Origin: an uncultured Prevotella sp. | GTDB lineage: Bacteria; Bacteroidota; Bacteroidia; Bacteroidales; Bacteroidaceae | Reading direction: 5' to 3' | NCBI GenBank assembly: GCA_946402275.1 | Contig: CAMIVY010000016.1 | Coordinates: 1-64,000 of the forward strand | DNA: 64,000 nucleotides | Part shown: positions 46,083-53,741 of the stretch, piece after piece | Numbering within the stretch: the first letter of the stretch is position 1 | How the letters are laid out: every line of letters starts with the position of its first letter | Notes under the pieces: generated by a model | What the model was told of the DNA's origin: nothing | Seen by the model: only the letters and a program-made list of their open reading frames with translations | The model's database searches: none | Program-made: the position numbers and the translations under genes

Positions 46083-46799
46083 ATGAATTATGCACTGATC
46101 ATAGCCGGAGGCTCTGGCAACAGGATGGGACAAGACATTCCCAAACAATTCATGCATGTGGACAACTGTCCCATTATCATTCACACGATGCGGGCTTTCC
46201 AACAACATGCCGACATCCACGGTATCGCAGTAGTATGTCTGGCCGGATGGGAAACCGTAGTACAGTCGTATGCCAACCAGTTTTGCATTGACAAACTGAA
46301 ATGGATATTCCCTGGAGGCAGCAACGGTCAGGAGTCTATCCATAATGGCATCTACGGATTGAAAGAGGCTGGTTGCCAAGATGACGATCTGGTATTGATT
46401 CACGATGCTGTACGTCCACTGCTCTCACAGGATATCATTTCCTCCAATATCGCCACTTGTCAGCAATACGGTTATGCCATTACAGGTATCAAGTGCCGCG
46501 AAGCCATCTTGGAAAGTGAGGACGGATTTGCCAGTACCACCAGTATTCCCCGTGATAAACTGGTTCGTACGCAGACCCCCCAGACCTTCCGTTTGAAGAA
46601 CATCATAGCCGCCCACGAGGAAGCCAAGGAAAAAGGCATTACCAATTCGGTTGCATCCTGCACACTGATGGCAGAACTGGGTGGTAGGGAGATGCACATT
46701 GTGCCAGGCTCCGAGAAGAACATCAAGGTAACCACCGTCGAGGACCTTGAGATACTGAAAGCCCTTATGAACATAAAAGCAGAATCATGGCTGAAATGA
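46083..46799 (+). CDS. IspD/TarI-family cytidylyltransferase (glycan locus)
   Basis: The 238-residue protein has the CTP-binding loop ALIIAGGSGNRMG, DIPKQF, DDDLVLIHDAVRPLLS and RTQTPQTFRL, which are shared by IspD and TarI. Its place among glycosyltransferases, an SDR enzyme and LicD, and not with isoprenoid genes, suggests a TarI-type activity making a CDP-polyol. The isoprenoid dxr gene is separate at 55713. The substrate is inferred from context, not from sequence. It overlaps the next gene by 13 bp. Confidence 0.8.
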   Translation: MNYALIIAGGSGNRMGQDIPKQFMHVDNCPIIIHTMRAFQQHADIHGIAVVCLAGWETVVQSYANQFCIDKLKWIFPGGSNGQESIHNGIYGLKEAGCQDDDLVLIHDAVRPLLSQDIISSNIATCQQYGYAITGIKCREAILESEDGFASTTSIPRDKLVRTQTPQTFRLKNIIAAHEEAKEKGITNSVASCTLMAELGGREMHIVPGSEKNIKVTTVEDLEILKALMNIKAESWLK

Positions 46800-47803
46800 C
46801 ATCCTACCAGCAAGACATCAAGAAGGCAACGGAGCACCTGACCTTACCGCAGCAAGGCAACATCCTTGTCACAGGTGCCACAGGACTGATTGGAGGTTGC
46901 TTGGTTGATATGCTGATGCAGCATAGCCTGTGTCATGTCTATGCGATGGGGCGTAACATAGATCGGGCTAGAACACGCTTTAGGCTATATCAGGACGATA
47001 AGCGTTTCCACTTCCTACAGCATGACATCTGTGAGCCTTTAACATGGACTACAGACTTTCACTACATCATTCATGCTGCCAGTAATGCCAGTCCCAATTT
47101 CTTCCAGCAGTCACCCGTAGAGGTCATGAAAGCCAACCTGAACGGACTCTGCCACTTGGTAGAATACGGAATGAAGCACCACCTGCAACGGATGGTTTAT
47201 GTTTCTTCTGGCGAGATATACGGAGAAGGCGACGGCAGTATCTTCACAGAACAAAGCAGCGGCTATATCGACATCCTTTCTCCACGAGCCTGCTACCCCT
47301 CGTCCAAGCGAGCTGCAGAAACACTTTGTGCAGCCTATTGTAAAGAGTATGACACACCCATCGTGATAGCCCGTCCCTGTCACACCTATGGACCTTATTT
47401 CACGGAGAGCGACAATCGCGTCTATGCACAGTTTATCCGCAATGTCCTACGTGGTGAAGACATCGTCATGAAAAGTAAGGGAGAGCAATACAGGTCATGG
47501 ATCTATGTCGTAGATTGTGCTGCTGCCATCTTACTATTATTAAAAAAAGGGCAAAGTGGTGAAGCATACAATGTAGCCCATGCAGACTCCAATATCACTA
47601 TCCGCCAGTTGGCGGAGAAGATAGCAGGAATCGGTGGCAGAAAGGTTGTCATGCAAATTACAGAGGATGGCAATACGACGCCTATCACCAAAGCCGTTTT
47701 CTCGACGGAGAAAATCGAGCAATTAGGCTGGCGCCCCCTCTTCTCCATAGATGAGGGCCTTAGTCACACTTTGGATAGTAGTGACGGCCTATCTTGCGCA
47801 TAA
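46787..47803 (+). CDS. NAD-dependent epimerase/dehydratase (extended SDR)
   Basis: The 338-residue protein has the Rossmann glycine motif TGATGLIGG near residue 32, VSSGEIYGEG near 145, the active-site YPSSKRAAE with Tyr and Lys near 180, and RSWIYVVDCAAAI near 240. It resembles sugar-nucleotide epimerases or decarboxylases; as the partner of the IspD/TarI and LicD genes it may supply the polyol or sugar unit. Its 3' end overlaps the convergent licD gene by 44 bp. Confidence 0.85.
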   Translation: MAEMTSYQQDIKKATEHLTLPQQGNILVTGATGLIGGCLVDMLMQHSLCHVYAMGRNIDRARTRFRLYQDDKRFHFLQHDICEPLTWTTDFHYIIHAASNASPNFFQQSPVEVMKANLNGLCHLVEYGMKHHLQRMVYVSSGEIYGEGDGSIFTEQSSGYIDILSPRACYPSSKRAAETLCAAYCKEYDTPIVIARPCHTYGPYFTESDNRVYAQFIRNVLRGEDIVMKSKGEQYRSWIYVVDCAAAILLLLKKGQSGEAYNVAHADSNITIRQLAEKIAGIGGRKVVMQITEDGNTTPITKAVFSTEKIEQLGWRPLFSIDEGLSHTLDSSDGLSCA

Positions 47804-48662
47804 CCTCTGCTACAGGTTCTTCCGCATCCATGTTAAAATACTCCTTGAAATGATGCGACTCTCGCTTCTCGACAGGAGGCAGCTGCATGTAGTCGCCAAA
47901 GAAATGGCGCAAATAATGGTCATAGCCACCCGACAAACAAACCTCTAACCCCTCAAACGGAAACTTCACAGCTTTGCTGACCCATTCACGGGGATAGATT
48001 TCCTTATCGCCATAGATACCACAATACACTACCACCCGACTGGTTGAGCCAAAGGGATGCTTATAACATATCTCATCCATCATGCGGAGCAGCTTCTTAC
48101 GGTAACTCTTACGTCCGAGGAATCCGCGTGTCTTATGACAGAAGCGTCCCCACTCATGAGGAGTCAGCAGTAATTGCAGGTATTCACCAAAAGTATAATG
48201 AGCCGAGATGGCCGCCAGACGATTCTGGATTTTGGTAAAGCGTCGTTTCAAGCGAATAGCTTCCTCCATATTCTCTGCCGTACCATCGAGGGGAAATATG
48301 TCAACAAAGAGTCCAAAGACACAAGGTGTATCATGTCGTTCCAAGATAGTGGTTCCCTTCTTGCAAAGCTTCGAGAAATACATGAAGTAATTGTCCTTAT
48401 TATAAGGAGTAAGCAACTCGAAATCTCCCAAGTCCGTCTGTTGACAGACAGCGATGAAACGGTCGTAGTCAGGACGGGGCATAAAGACATCAATATCATC
48501 ATCCCATGGTATCATACCATGATGGCGAACAGCCCCGATGGCTGTTCCGCCACAACAATAATAGTCTATATGGTGCTCTTCACAGATGGAAATCAGTTTT
48601 TTCAAGATGCCGAGTATGATTGCATTCCATCTGGGTTGCTCCTGGGGAGTTATTTCTTGCAT
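47760..48662 (-). CDS. licD: LicD family phosphotransferase
   Basis: The 300-residue protein has the LicD hallmark YYCCGGTAIGAVRHHGMIPW followed by DDDIDVFMPRPDYDRF, with GLFVDIFPLDG later; these acidic residues form the nucleotidyltransferase-like active site. Family members transfer phosphocholine or, in the human FKTN/FKRP relatives, ribitol phosphate from CDP donors to glycans. Beside the IspD/TarI-like gene, a CDP-linked donor from that enzyme is plausible. A -7 box TAACTTTG lies at 48688-48695. Confidence 0.88.
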   Translation of the reverse strand: MQEITPQEQPRWNAIILGILKKLISICEEHHIDYYCCGGTAIGAVRHHGMIPWDDDIDVFMPRPDYDRFIAVCQQTDLGDFELLTPYNKDNYFMYFSKLCKKGTTILERHDTPCVFGLFVDIFPLDGTAENMEEAIRLKRRFTKIQNRLAAISAHYTFGEYLQLLLTPHEWGRFCHKTRGFLGRKSYRKKLLRMMDEICYKHPFGSTSRVVVYCGIYGDKEIYPREWVSKAVKFPFEGLEVCLSGGYDHYLRHFFGDYMQLPPVEKRESHHFKEYFNMDAEEPVAEVMRKIGRHYYPKCD

Positions 48663-48687
48663 ATTCGTTTCTTTTTTGTTGACGGTG

Positions 48688-48695
48688 CAAAGTTA
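48688..48695 (-). promoter_or_regulatory. -7 box for licD
   Basis: The minus strand reads TAACTTTG, 25 bp before the licD start. Confidence 0.6.
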
Positions 48696-48730
48696 CTAAG
48701 AAAAAAAGAAAGAATCTCAATTTTTATCAT

Positions 48731-48738
48731 TATCTTTG
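48731..48738 (+). promoter_or_regulatory. -7 box for the GT14 gene
   Basis: TATCTTTG ends 19 bp before the ATG at 48758; it is divergent from the licD promoter. Confidence 0.6.
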
Positions 48739-48757
48739 TCGCAAAAATACAGTCATC

Positions 48758-49672
48758 ATGAAGTTTGCGTTCATCATCTCCGCACATAACGACCCCATTC
48801 ACCTGAAACGAATGATTGAGAGTCTGCCCCTATCATCCTTTTTCATTGTACATATTGATGCCAAGTCTGACCTGTCATCGTTTACCAGTCTGTTGGCAGA
48901 CAACCCTCGTGTTCACTTCATCGAAGACCGAACTGATGTTATGTGGGGCAGCATCGGAGTCGTAGAAGCCCAGATGAAGATGATCAAGAAAGCCCTCATG
49001 CTACACCAGCAAGAACCTATCGACTACTTGATATCACTCAGTGGACTCGACTATCCGCTATGGAGCAACAAGCATATCACCTCTTTCTTTGAAAGCCAAA
49101 AGGGGCGAGAGTTTATCGTGACGCTGTGTATGGAGGGACAAGGCGAGGCCGAGAAACTTTATCGTGAGCATCGCTATTTCAACTACTACTCTTGGCCGTA
49201 TGGAACGTTAAGAAGCAAGTTCCGTGTTTCATTACGTAAAATCAGCTATGCCTTAGGTATTCGCAAATCACTTCGCTTCAAGGCTTCAGGGCGCGAATAC
49301 ACGCTTCACAAAGGTTCTATGTGGTGGGCTATCTCACCAGAGTTAGCATCACTGGCGCTCAACTATTGGGACAACAATCCTGCCTACGTGCGTTATTTCT
49401 ATGACGGCTTTGCACCTGACGAGACTTTCATCCCCACCCTTACAGCTTATTCCGACTTTGCCAATAGAGCTATCCAGATGGAAGGACAGTTCAAAAACCT
49501 GGAAGGCATCACTCCTTTGACGTTTATCGACTACACCAACGGTATCAAAATCTTCACTGAGGAAGACTTTGACATGCTTATCAAGAGCGATAAAATTTTC
49601 TGTAGGAAAACAATAACGGGCAAGAGCAACCAACTGATGGACATGATTGATGCCTACAGGGCCAGTCACTAA
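48758..49672 (+). CDS. Beta-1,6-N-acetylglucosaminyltransferase-like (GT14, core-2/I-branching family)
   Basis: The 304-residue protein opens with FAFIISAHNDPIHLKRMIES, then FFIVHIDAKSDL, a VMWGSIGVVEAQ motif, YLISLSGLDYPLWSNK and GSMWWAISPELA, the order found in the bacterial branch of GT14. It would add a branching hexosamine to a surface glycan. It is transcribed alone, divergent from licD, and followed by convergent nadD. Confidence 0.88.
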   Translation: MKFAFIISAHNDPIHLKRMIESLPLSSFFIVHIDAKSDLSSFTSLLADNPRVHFIEDRTDVMWGSIGVVEAQMKMIKKALMLHQQEPIDYLISLSGLDYPLWSNKHITSFFESQKGREFIVTLCMEGQGEAEKLYREHRYFNYYSWPYGTLRSKFRVSLRKISYALGIRKSLRFKASGREYTLHKGSMWWAISPELASLALNYWDNNPAYVRYFYDGFAPDETFIPTLTAYSDFANRAIQMEGQFKNLEGITPLTFIDYTNGIKIFTEEDFDMLIKSDKIFCRKTITGKSNQLMDMIDAYRASH

Positions 49673-50248
49673 CTATCGGTAGTAGGTCTGCACCAGCGTT
49701 TCTATGGTTGTAGGCACTAGTCCATCAATACTTTGACCTTGACGGACACGCTCACGGATTTCTGTACTCGACACATCCAGCAGAGGGACATCAATGGTTC
49801 CCAAATACTGGTCGCGAGGATAGACTATAATGCGATGATGCCATAAGATGTCCTTCCAATGACGCCACCGTTGGAAATGAGCCCAGTTGTCACCTCCTAT
49901 CAACAATACAAACTCGCGGTCTGGATAGTCTGCACTCAGGTGTTGCAACGTGTTCCAAGTATAGGAAGGCTTGGGCAGATGGAACTCATAGTCGCAGGCC
50001 TTGACGCCCTCAACTCCTTCCAAAGCCTTTTGTGCCATTTCGAAACGCAGGCTGTCATCCAACAGGTCTGAGTCATTGCGCTTCAACGGATTCTGAGGCG
50101 ATACCATCAGCCATACCTCGTCCAACTGGCATTGGCGCAAGACTGCCTGTGCCAATGCTATATGTCCGCAATGAATGGGGTTGAACGAACCGCCGAATAT
50201 AGCTATTAGCTTTTGGCTATTAGCTTTTGGCTTTTTATTTATCTGCAT
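49673..50248 (-). CDS. nadD: Nicotinate-nucleotide adenylyltransferase
   Basis: The 191-residue protein has IFGGSFNPIHCGH near residue 17 and DVSSTEIRERVRQG near the end, the two ATP-binding motifs. It adds AMP to nicotinic acid mononucleotide in NAD synthesis. The first 14 residues (MQINKKPKANSQKL) are coded by a short-period DNA repeat rather than family sequence, so the usual start is shifted. Its start overlaps the gmk stop by 14 bp. Confidence 0.93.
   Translation of the reverse strand: MQINKKPKANSQKLIAIFGGSFNPIHCGHIALAQAVLRQCQLDEVWLMVSPQNPLKRNDSDLLDDSLRFEMAQKALEGVEGVKACDYEFHLPKPSYTWNTLQHLSADYPDREFVLLIGGDNWAHFQRWRHWKDILWHHRIIVYPRDQYLGTIDVPLLDVSSTEIRERVRQGQSIDGLVPTTIETLVQTYYR
50201..50236. 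repeat. Short-period repeat at the nadD/gmk junction
   Basis: AGCTATTAGCTTTTGGC repeats with a 15-bp period (TTTTGGCTATTAGC words). It codes for the start of nadD and lies just beyond the gmk stop. The same words in opposite orientation appear at 51181-51216. Confidence 0.75.
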
Positions 50249-50813
50249 CGATAAAATCCTTAATCAAAGAATAAGTCTCTGCTTCCGCTTGGGACAGGTT
50301 ATCGTTTATAACTATTCTGTCAAATTTACCAGAAAAAGATAATTCATATTCAGCTTTAGCTAATCTTGTCTCTATTGCATCTTTACTATCAGTTGCTCTT
50401 CCTTCTAATCGTTTACGAAGTTCTTCTATTGATGGGGGCTGAATAAAAACGCTCAGTGCATCATCGCCATAAAACTTTTTGATATTAATGCCGCCCTTCA
50501 CATCCACATCGAATACCACGTTTTGACCAGCATTCAATTGCCGTTCGACTTGTTCTTTTAAAGTTCCATAAAAGCGATTTTCGTACACCTCCTCGTATTC
50601 TAAGAAAGCATTTTGTTCTATCTTGGCCTTAAATTCTTCCGGAGACAAAAAGAAATACTCAATACCATCTTTTTCTGTGCCTCGCGGTGGACGACTGGTG
50701 CATGATATGGAAAAACACAGGTTAAGTTCCGGATGTTCCTTCATCAGCCACTGCACAATGGTGCTCTTTCCGCTACCTGATGGTGCACTAAATATAATTA
50801 AGTGTCCTCTCAT
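50235..50813 (-). CDS. gmk: Guanylate kinase
   Basis: The 192-residue protein has the P-loop SAPSGSGKST near residue 9, TSRPPRGTEKDGIEYFF near 40 and VFDVDVKGGINIKK near 100. It makes GDP from GMP. The coding sequence is noticeably more AT-rich than the genes to either side, as is the four-helix gene that precedes it by 5 bp, and the pair is flanked by inverted word repeats. Confidence 0.95.
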   Translation of the reverse strand: MRGHLIIFSAPSGSGKSTIVQWLMKEHPELNLCFSISCTSRPPRGTEKDGIEYFFLSPEEFKAKIEQNAFLEYEEVYENRFYGTLKEQVERQLNAGQNVVFDVDVKGGINIKKFYGDDALSVFIQPPSIEELRKRLEGRATDSKDAIETRLAKAEYELSFSGKFDRIVINDNLSQAEAETYSLIKDFIDADK

Positions 50814-50818
50814 ATATT

Positions 50819-51172
50819 CTATTTTCTTAAGATTCCTATAAATTTTCCAAGCCCTTTTTCAATAACATCAATTTGGGCTATCAAAGAATTATATGTATCA
50901 ATGTCAATATATTGCAGTTTTAACGCTATCGTTAGTTGTGTTTCCACCTCAAAAACTGAACCCAGAGAAATCTCTAAGAAATGTGCAAAATCTGTATCAG
51001 AACTTCTTGAAGATCCCTCAGAAATATTAGACGAAATAGAAACTGCAGCTCTCTCCAACTGATTCGCTAATGCAAATCTTTCGTCCGAAGGAAATAATTT
51101 ACATGCCTTATAAACATCTATGCACAATTGCATCGATTGTTGATAGACATTATATTCTCTAAAATTTCTCAT
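50819..51172 (-). CDS. Four-helix-bundle protein (S23 family), second copy
   Basis: The 117-residue protein has FREYNVYQQSMQLC, LFPSDERFALANQLERAAVS, ISSNISEGSSR and FLEISLGSVFEVETQL, matching the 8777 gene at about the same positions. It is AT-rich, sits between yicC and gmk with 5 bp to gmk, and starts 48 bp after the yicC stop. It breaks the usual yicC-gmk-nadD order, which suggests later insertion. Function is unknown. Confidence 0.88.
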   Translation of the reverse strand: MRNFREYNVYQQSMQLCIDVYKACKLFPSDERFALANQLERAAVSISSNISEGSSRSSDTDFAHFLEISLGSVFEVETQLTIALKLQYIDIDTYNSLIAQIDVIEKGLGKFIGILRK

Positions 51173-51180
51173 TTCTCAAA

Positions 51181-51216
51181 ATAGCCAACTGCCAATAGCT
51201 AAAAGCCAACTGCCAA
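51181..51216. repeat. Short-period repeat beside the second four-helix gene
   Basis: ATAGCCAACTGCCAATAGC and AAAAGCCAACTGCCAA alternate; these are inverted versions of words at 50201-50236. A tight palindrome AACGCCCT/AGGGCGTT follows at 51215-51232 over the yicC stop. Confidence 0.75.
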
Positions 51217-51220
51217 CGCC

Positions 51221-52093
51221 CTAAAGGGCGTTAAGCACCTGCTCCTTGATCTGCTCCAGCTCGTCCTTCATCTTCACCACGATGTTCTGCATCTCTGCCT
51301 GGTTCGACTTCGAACCGGTGGTGTTGATTTCGCGACCCATCTCCTGGGCGATGAAGCCAAGTTTCTTGCCCTGTCCGGCAGCATCAGCCATCGTCTCACG
51401 GAAGTATTTCAGGTGGTTGGCCAGACGCTGCTTCTCCTCGCTGATGTCCAGCTTCTCGATATAATAGATGAGCTCCTGTTCCAGACGGTTCTTGTCGTAC
51501 TCTGCCTCTGGAATCTGTTTCAGTCCCTCCACGATACGGCCTCGAATCTTCTCCACACGGGCCTTCTCGTAAGGTTCGATGCTCAGCATCAACTGCTCGA
51601 TGTTGTCAATCTTCTCGCCGAACTTCTTCTCCAGAGCGGCGCCCTCCTGCGTACGGAAGTCCACCAAATGCTGGATAGCCTCACAGACGCCCTGACGGGC
51701 TACCTCCCACTCTTCATCGCTCAGCACTTCAACCTCCGTCTTCGTCAGGACATCAGGCATGCGGGTGAGTGTCACCATCCAGTCGATACCCTCCAGCTGG
51801 TTCTGCTCAGCAAAGGCGTGCAACTGGTTGTAGTAGGACTGCATCAGCGCCGTGTTGACGGGAGCGGCTTCCGTTGTAGCATCCTTCTCTATCCAGATAC
51901 AGAACTCCACCTTTCCGCGTAACAACTTATCGGCTATCATTTGACGAATCTCCATTTCCTTCTCACGATACAATGGAGCAATACGTGTGGTAAGATCAAG
52001 CTGCTTGGAGTTGAGCGACTTGATTTCCACATTGATTTTCTTTCCCTTGTAGGCTACAACGGTCTTTCCGTAGCCTGTCATTGACTGTATCAT
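51221..52093 (-). CDS. yicC: YicC-family endoribonuclease
   Basis: From ATG 52091-52093 (MIQSMTGYGKTVVAYKGKKI) the product is 290 residues, matching YicC/YloC. It has VEIKSLNSKQLDLTTRI and, in the C-terminal DUF1732 part, EKLDISEEKQRLANHLKYF and GRKLGFIAQEMGRE-like KKLGFIAQEMGREINTTGSK. YicC proteins cleave small RNAs in E. coli. Its stop lies in a tight palindrome. Confidence 0.92.
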   Translation of the reverse strand: MIQSMTGYGKTVVAYKGKKINVEIKSLNSKQLDLTTRIAPLYREKEMEIRQMIADKLLRGKVEFCIWIEKDATTEAAPVNTALMQSYYNQLHAFAEQNQLEGIDWMVTLTRMPDVLTKTEVEVLSDEEWEVARQGVCEAIQHLVDFRTQEGAALEKKFGEKIDNIEQLMLSIEPYEKARVEKIRGRIVEGLKQIPEAEYDKNRLEQELIYYIEKLDISEEKQRLANHLKYFRETMADAAGQGKKLGFIAQEMGREINTTGSKSNQAEMQNIVVKMKDELEQIKEQVLNAL

Positions 52094-52120
52094 AATGTTG
52101 TTTTCCTTTAATATTGACGA

Positions 52121-52128
52121 CAAAGGTA
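52121..52128 (-). promoter_or_regulatory. -7 box for yicC
   Basis: The minus strand reads TACCTTTG, 27 bp before the yicC start. Confidence 0.65.
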
Positions 52129-52170
52129 CAAAAATTATCTTAAACATGCGAAGAATGACGGGAAAATTCG

Positions 52171-52253
52171 CAGCTTTGATAGTATCGAAGGTACTTTCGC
52201 TCGGAAAAACACCAATAAATTTGGTTTTTCGCTCGCTTATTCGTACCTTTGCA
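52171..52253 (+). promoter_or_regulatory. Hairpin promoter module, copy B (tsaB)
   Basis: It holds CTTTGA near 52174, TCGAAGGTACTT at 52185-52196, left arm GAAAAACACCAA, right arm TTGGTTTTTC, and TACCTTTG at 52244-52251. TTTG at 52220-52223 lies exactly 20 bp upstream of the -7 box and within the right arm. Confidence 0.78.
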
Positions 52254-52269
52254 CATTAAAAAGAAGTAT

Positions 52270-52965
52270 ATGGCTTGCATTCTACATATAGAAACGAGTA
52301 CTAACGTCTGTTCCGTAGCAGTCAGCGAGGACGGACAATGCATTTTCGAACAGAAGGCAGAAGGAGAAAAGGGGGCTGGTGCCGAACGGCTAGGCTCCAT
52401 GATTGACGAGGCCCTGTCGTTTACCGACAACCACGCCATACCTTTCGATGCAGTCAGCGTAAGTTGCGGTCCTGGCTCCTACACTGGCTTGCGCATTGGC
52501 GTGTCGATGGCTAAAGGCATCTGCTATGGTCGCGACCTGAAACTTATCAGCGTACCCACCCTTGAACTGATGTGCGTTCCTGTGCTGTTAAGAGAAGTGA
52601 TTCAAGAGGACGATGCCCTGCTGTGCCCCATGCTCGACGCCCGTCGCATGGAGGTCTATGCCGGACTTTACGACCGTTCGCTGAAGCCCGTCCGCGAGGT
52701 AAGTGCCGATGTGGTGACGGAAGAGACCTACAGGCAGTATCTCGAAGAGCGTCCTGTTTATTTCTTCGGCAATGGTGCCAAGAAATGCATGGAGACCATC
52801 AACCACCCGAACGCCCACCTCATCGACAACATCGAGCCATTGGCCAAATGGATGCAGCCTCTGGCAGAGAAGCGTTTCCTGCAGGAACAGTTTGAAGACG
52901 TTGCTTACTTCGTTCCCTTCTACCTGAAGGACTTCGTGGCCATCAAGCCCAAACCGTTGGTTTAA
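52270..52965 (+). CDS. tsaB: TsaB, tRNA t6A modification protein
   Basis: The 231-residue protein starts MACILHIETSTNVCSVAVSE; the frame before it (52249) lies in the promoter leader. It has SCGPGSYTGLRIGVSMAKG near 75 and MLDARRMEVYAGLY near 125, typical of TsaB/YeaZ. It forms the TsaB-TsaD-TsaE complex with the tsaE product. It has its own hairpin promoter module. Confidence 0.94.
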   Translation: MACILHIETSTNVCSVAVSEDGQCIFEQKAEGEKGAGAERLGSMIDEALSFTDNHAIPFDAVSVSCGPGSYTGLRIGVSMAKGICYGRDLKLISVPTLELMCVPVLLREVIQEDDALLCPMLDARRMEVYAGLYDRSLKPVREVSADVVTEETYRQYLEERPVYFFGNGAKKCMETINHPNAHLIDNIEPLAKWMQPLAEKRFLQEQFEDVAYFVPFYLKDFVAIKPKPLV

Positions 52966-52995
52966 AAAGTGAAAAATAAAAAGATAAGTAAATAA

Positions 52996-53090
52996 TATGG
53001 TGAATCATGAAGAGCGGAAGCCGCTCGACCTTTGGTCGCTTCGCACCTTTAGGTCGAAGAATTTTTCACTTTTCATTTTTCACTTATACC
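52996..53090 (+). repeat. REP-like element, copy 2, with long shared flanks
   Basis: A GAGCGGAAGCCGCTC hairpin, a CGACCTTTGGTCG palindrome and CTTCGCACCTTTAGGTCGAAG are followed by CACTTTTCATTTTTCACTT. About 100 bp is nearly identical to 57290-57385, and both copies lie directly before a start codon (DUF4290, rseP). Confidence 0.85.
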
Positions 53091-53098
53091 TTAAAAAT

Positions 53099-53707
53099 AT
53101 GGAAATAAAAGGATTAGACTATAACACCCAGCGTAAGAAACTCATCATGCCCGAGTATGGTCGTGAGATTCAGAAGATGGTTGATTTGGCCATCAGCCTT
53201 CCCACTAAGGAGGAGCGCATGAAGTGTGCCCAGGCCATCATCCACCAGATGGAGAACAAGACGCCTCAGCTTCGCGACAGTTCTGACTACCAGCAGACGC
53301 TGTGGGACCATCTCTATCTCATGAGTCAGAAGCAGTTGGATATCGACTGGCCTTTCGACGTGACTAGTGCCGAGAAGATTCTCTCCAAACCGCAGCCCAT
53401 GCAGCATCCCACCGCCAGTCCCCAAAGTCGGGTGCGCCACTATGGACGTCTGATGATGGAGATGTTTGAGAAGCTGAAAGACATGCCTGCCGGTGAAGAG
53501 CGTGACGAGCTGGTACGCATCACTGCCAACCAAATGAAGCGTGACTTGGCAGCATGGGGACATGGCTCTATGGACGACGAGAAGGTGGCTGACGACCTTG
53601 CCCGCTTTACCGATGGCAAGATTCAGCTGGACCTCCAGTCTTTCCGCTTTGAGCGTGTCGTTCCCTATGCCCAGAACGAAGGCAAGAAGGGAAAGCGTAA
53701 GAAATAA
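53099..53707 (+). CDS. DUF4290 family protein
   Basis: From ATG 53099 (MEIKGLDYNTQRKKLIMPEY) the product is 202 residues; the open frame upstream to 52997 is a repeat and not coding. It has GREIQKMVDLAIS, HLYLMSQKQLDIDWPFDV and YGRLMMEMFEKLKD, which match DUF4290, a Bacteroidota family often next to murA. The highly basic end (EGKKGKRKK) may bind RNA or ribosomes. Function is unknown. Confidence 0.88.
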   Translation: MEIKGLDYNTQRKKLIMPEYGREIQKMVDLAISLPTKEERMKCAQAIIHQMENKTPQLRDSSDYQQTLWDHLYLMSQKQLDIDWPFDVTSAEKILSKPQPMQHPTASPQSRVRHYGRLMMEMFEKLKDMPAGEERDELVRITANQMKRDLAAWGHGSMDDEKVADDLARFTDGKIQLDLQSFRFERVVPYAQNEGKKGKRKK

Positions 53708-53741
53708 TCATTGAGTTAGTCGTTTAACTGAAGAAATCCCT

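Noticed and set aside
52997..53098. An N-terminal extension of the DUF4290 gene
   Set aside because: These bases form the REP-like element and a CACTTTT array that is nearly identical before rseP, so they are not coding. The family start is ATG 53099.
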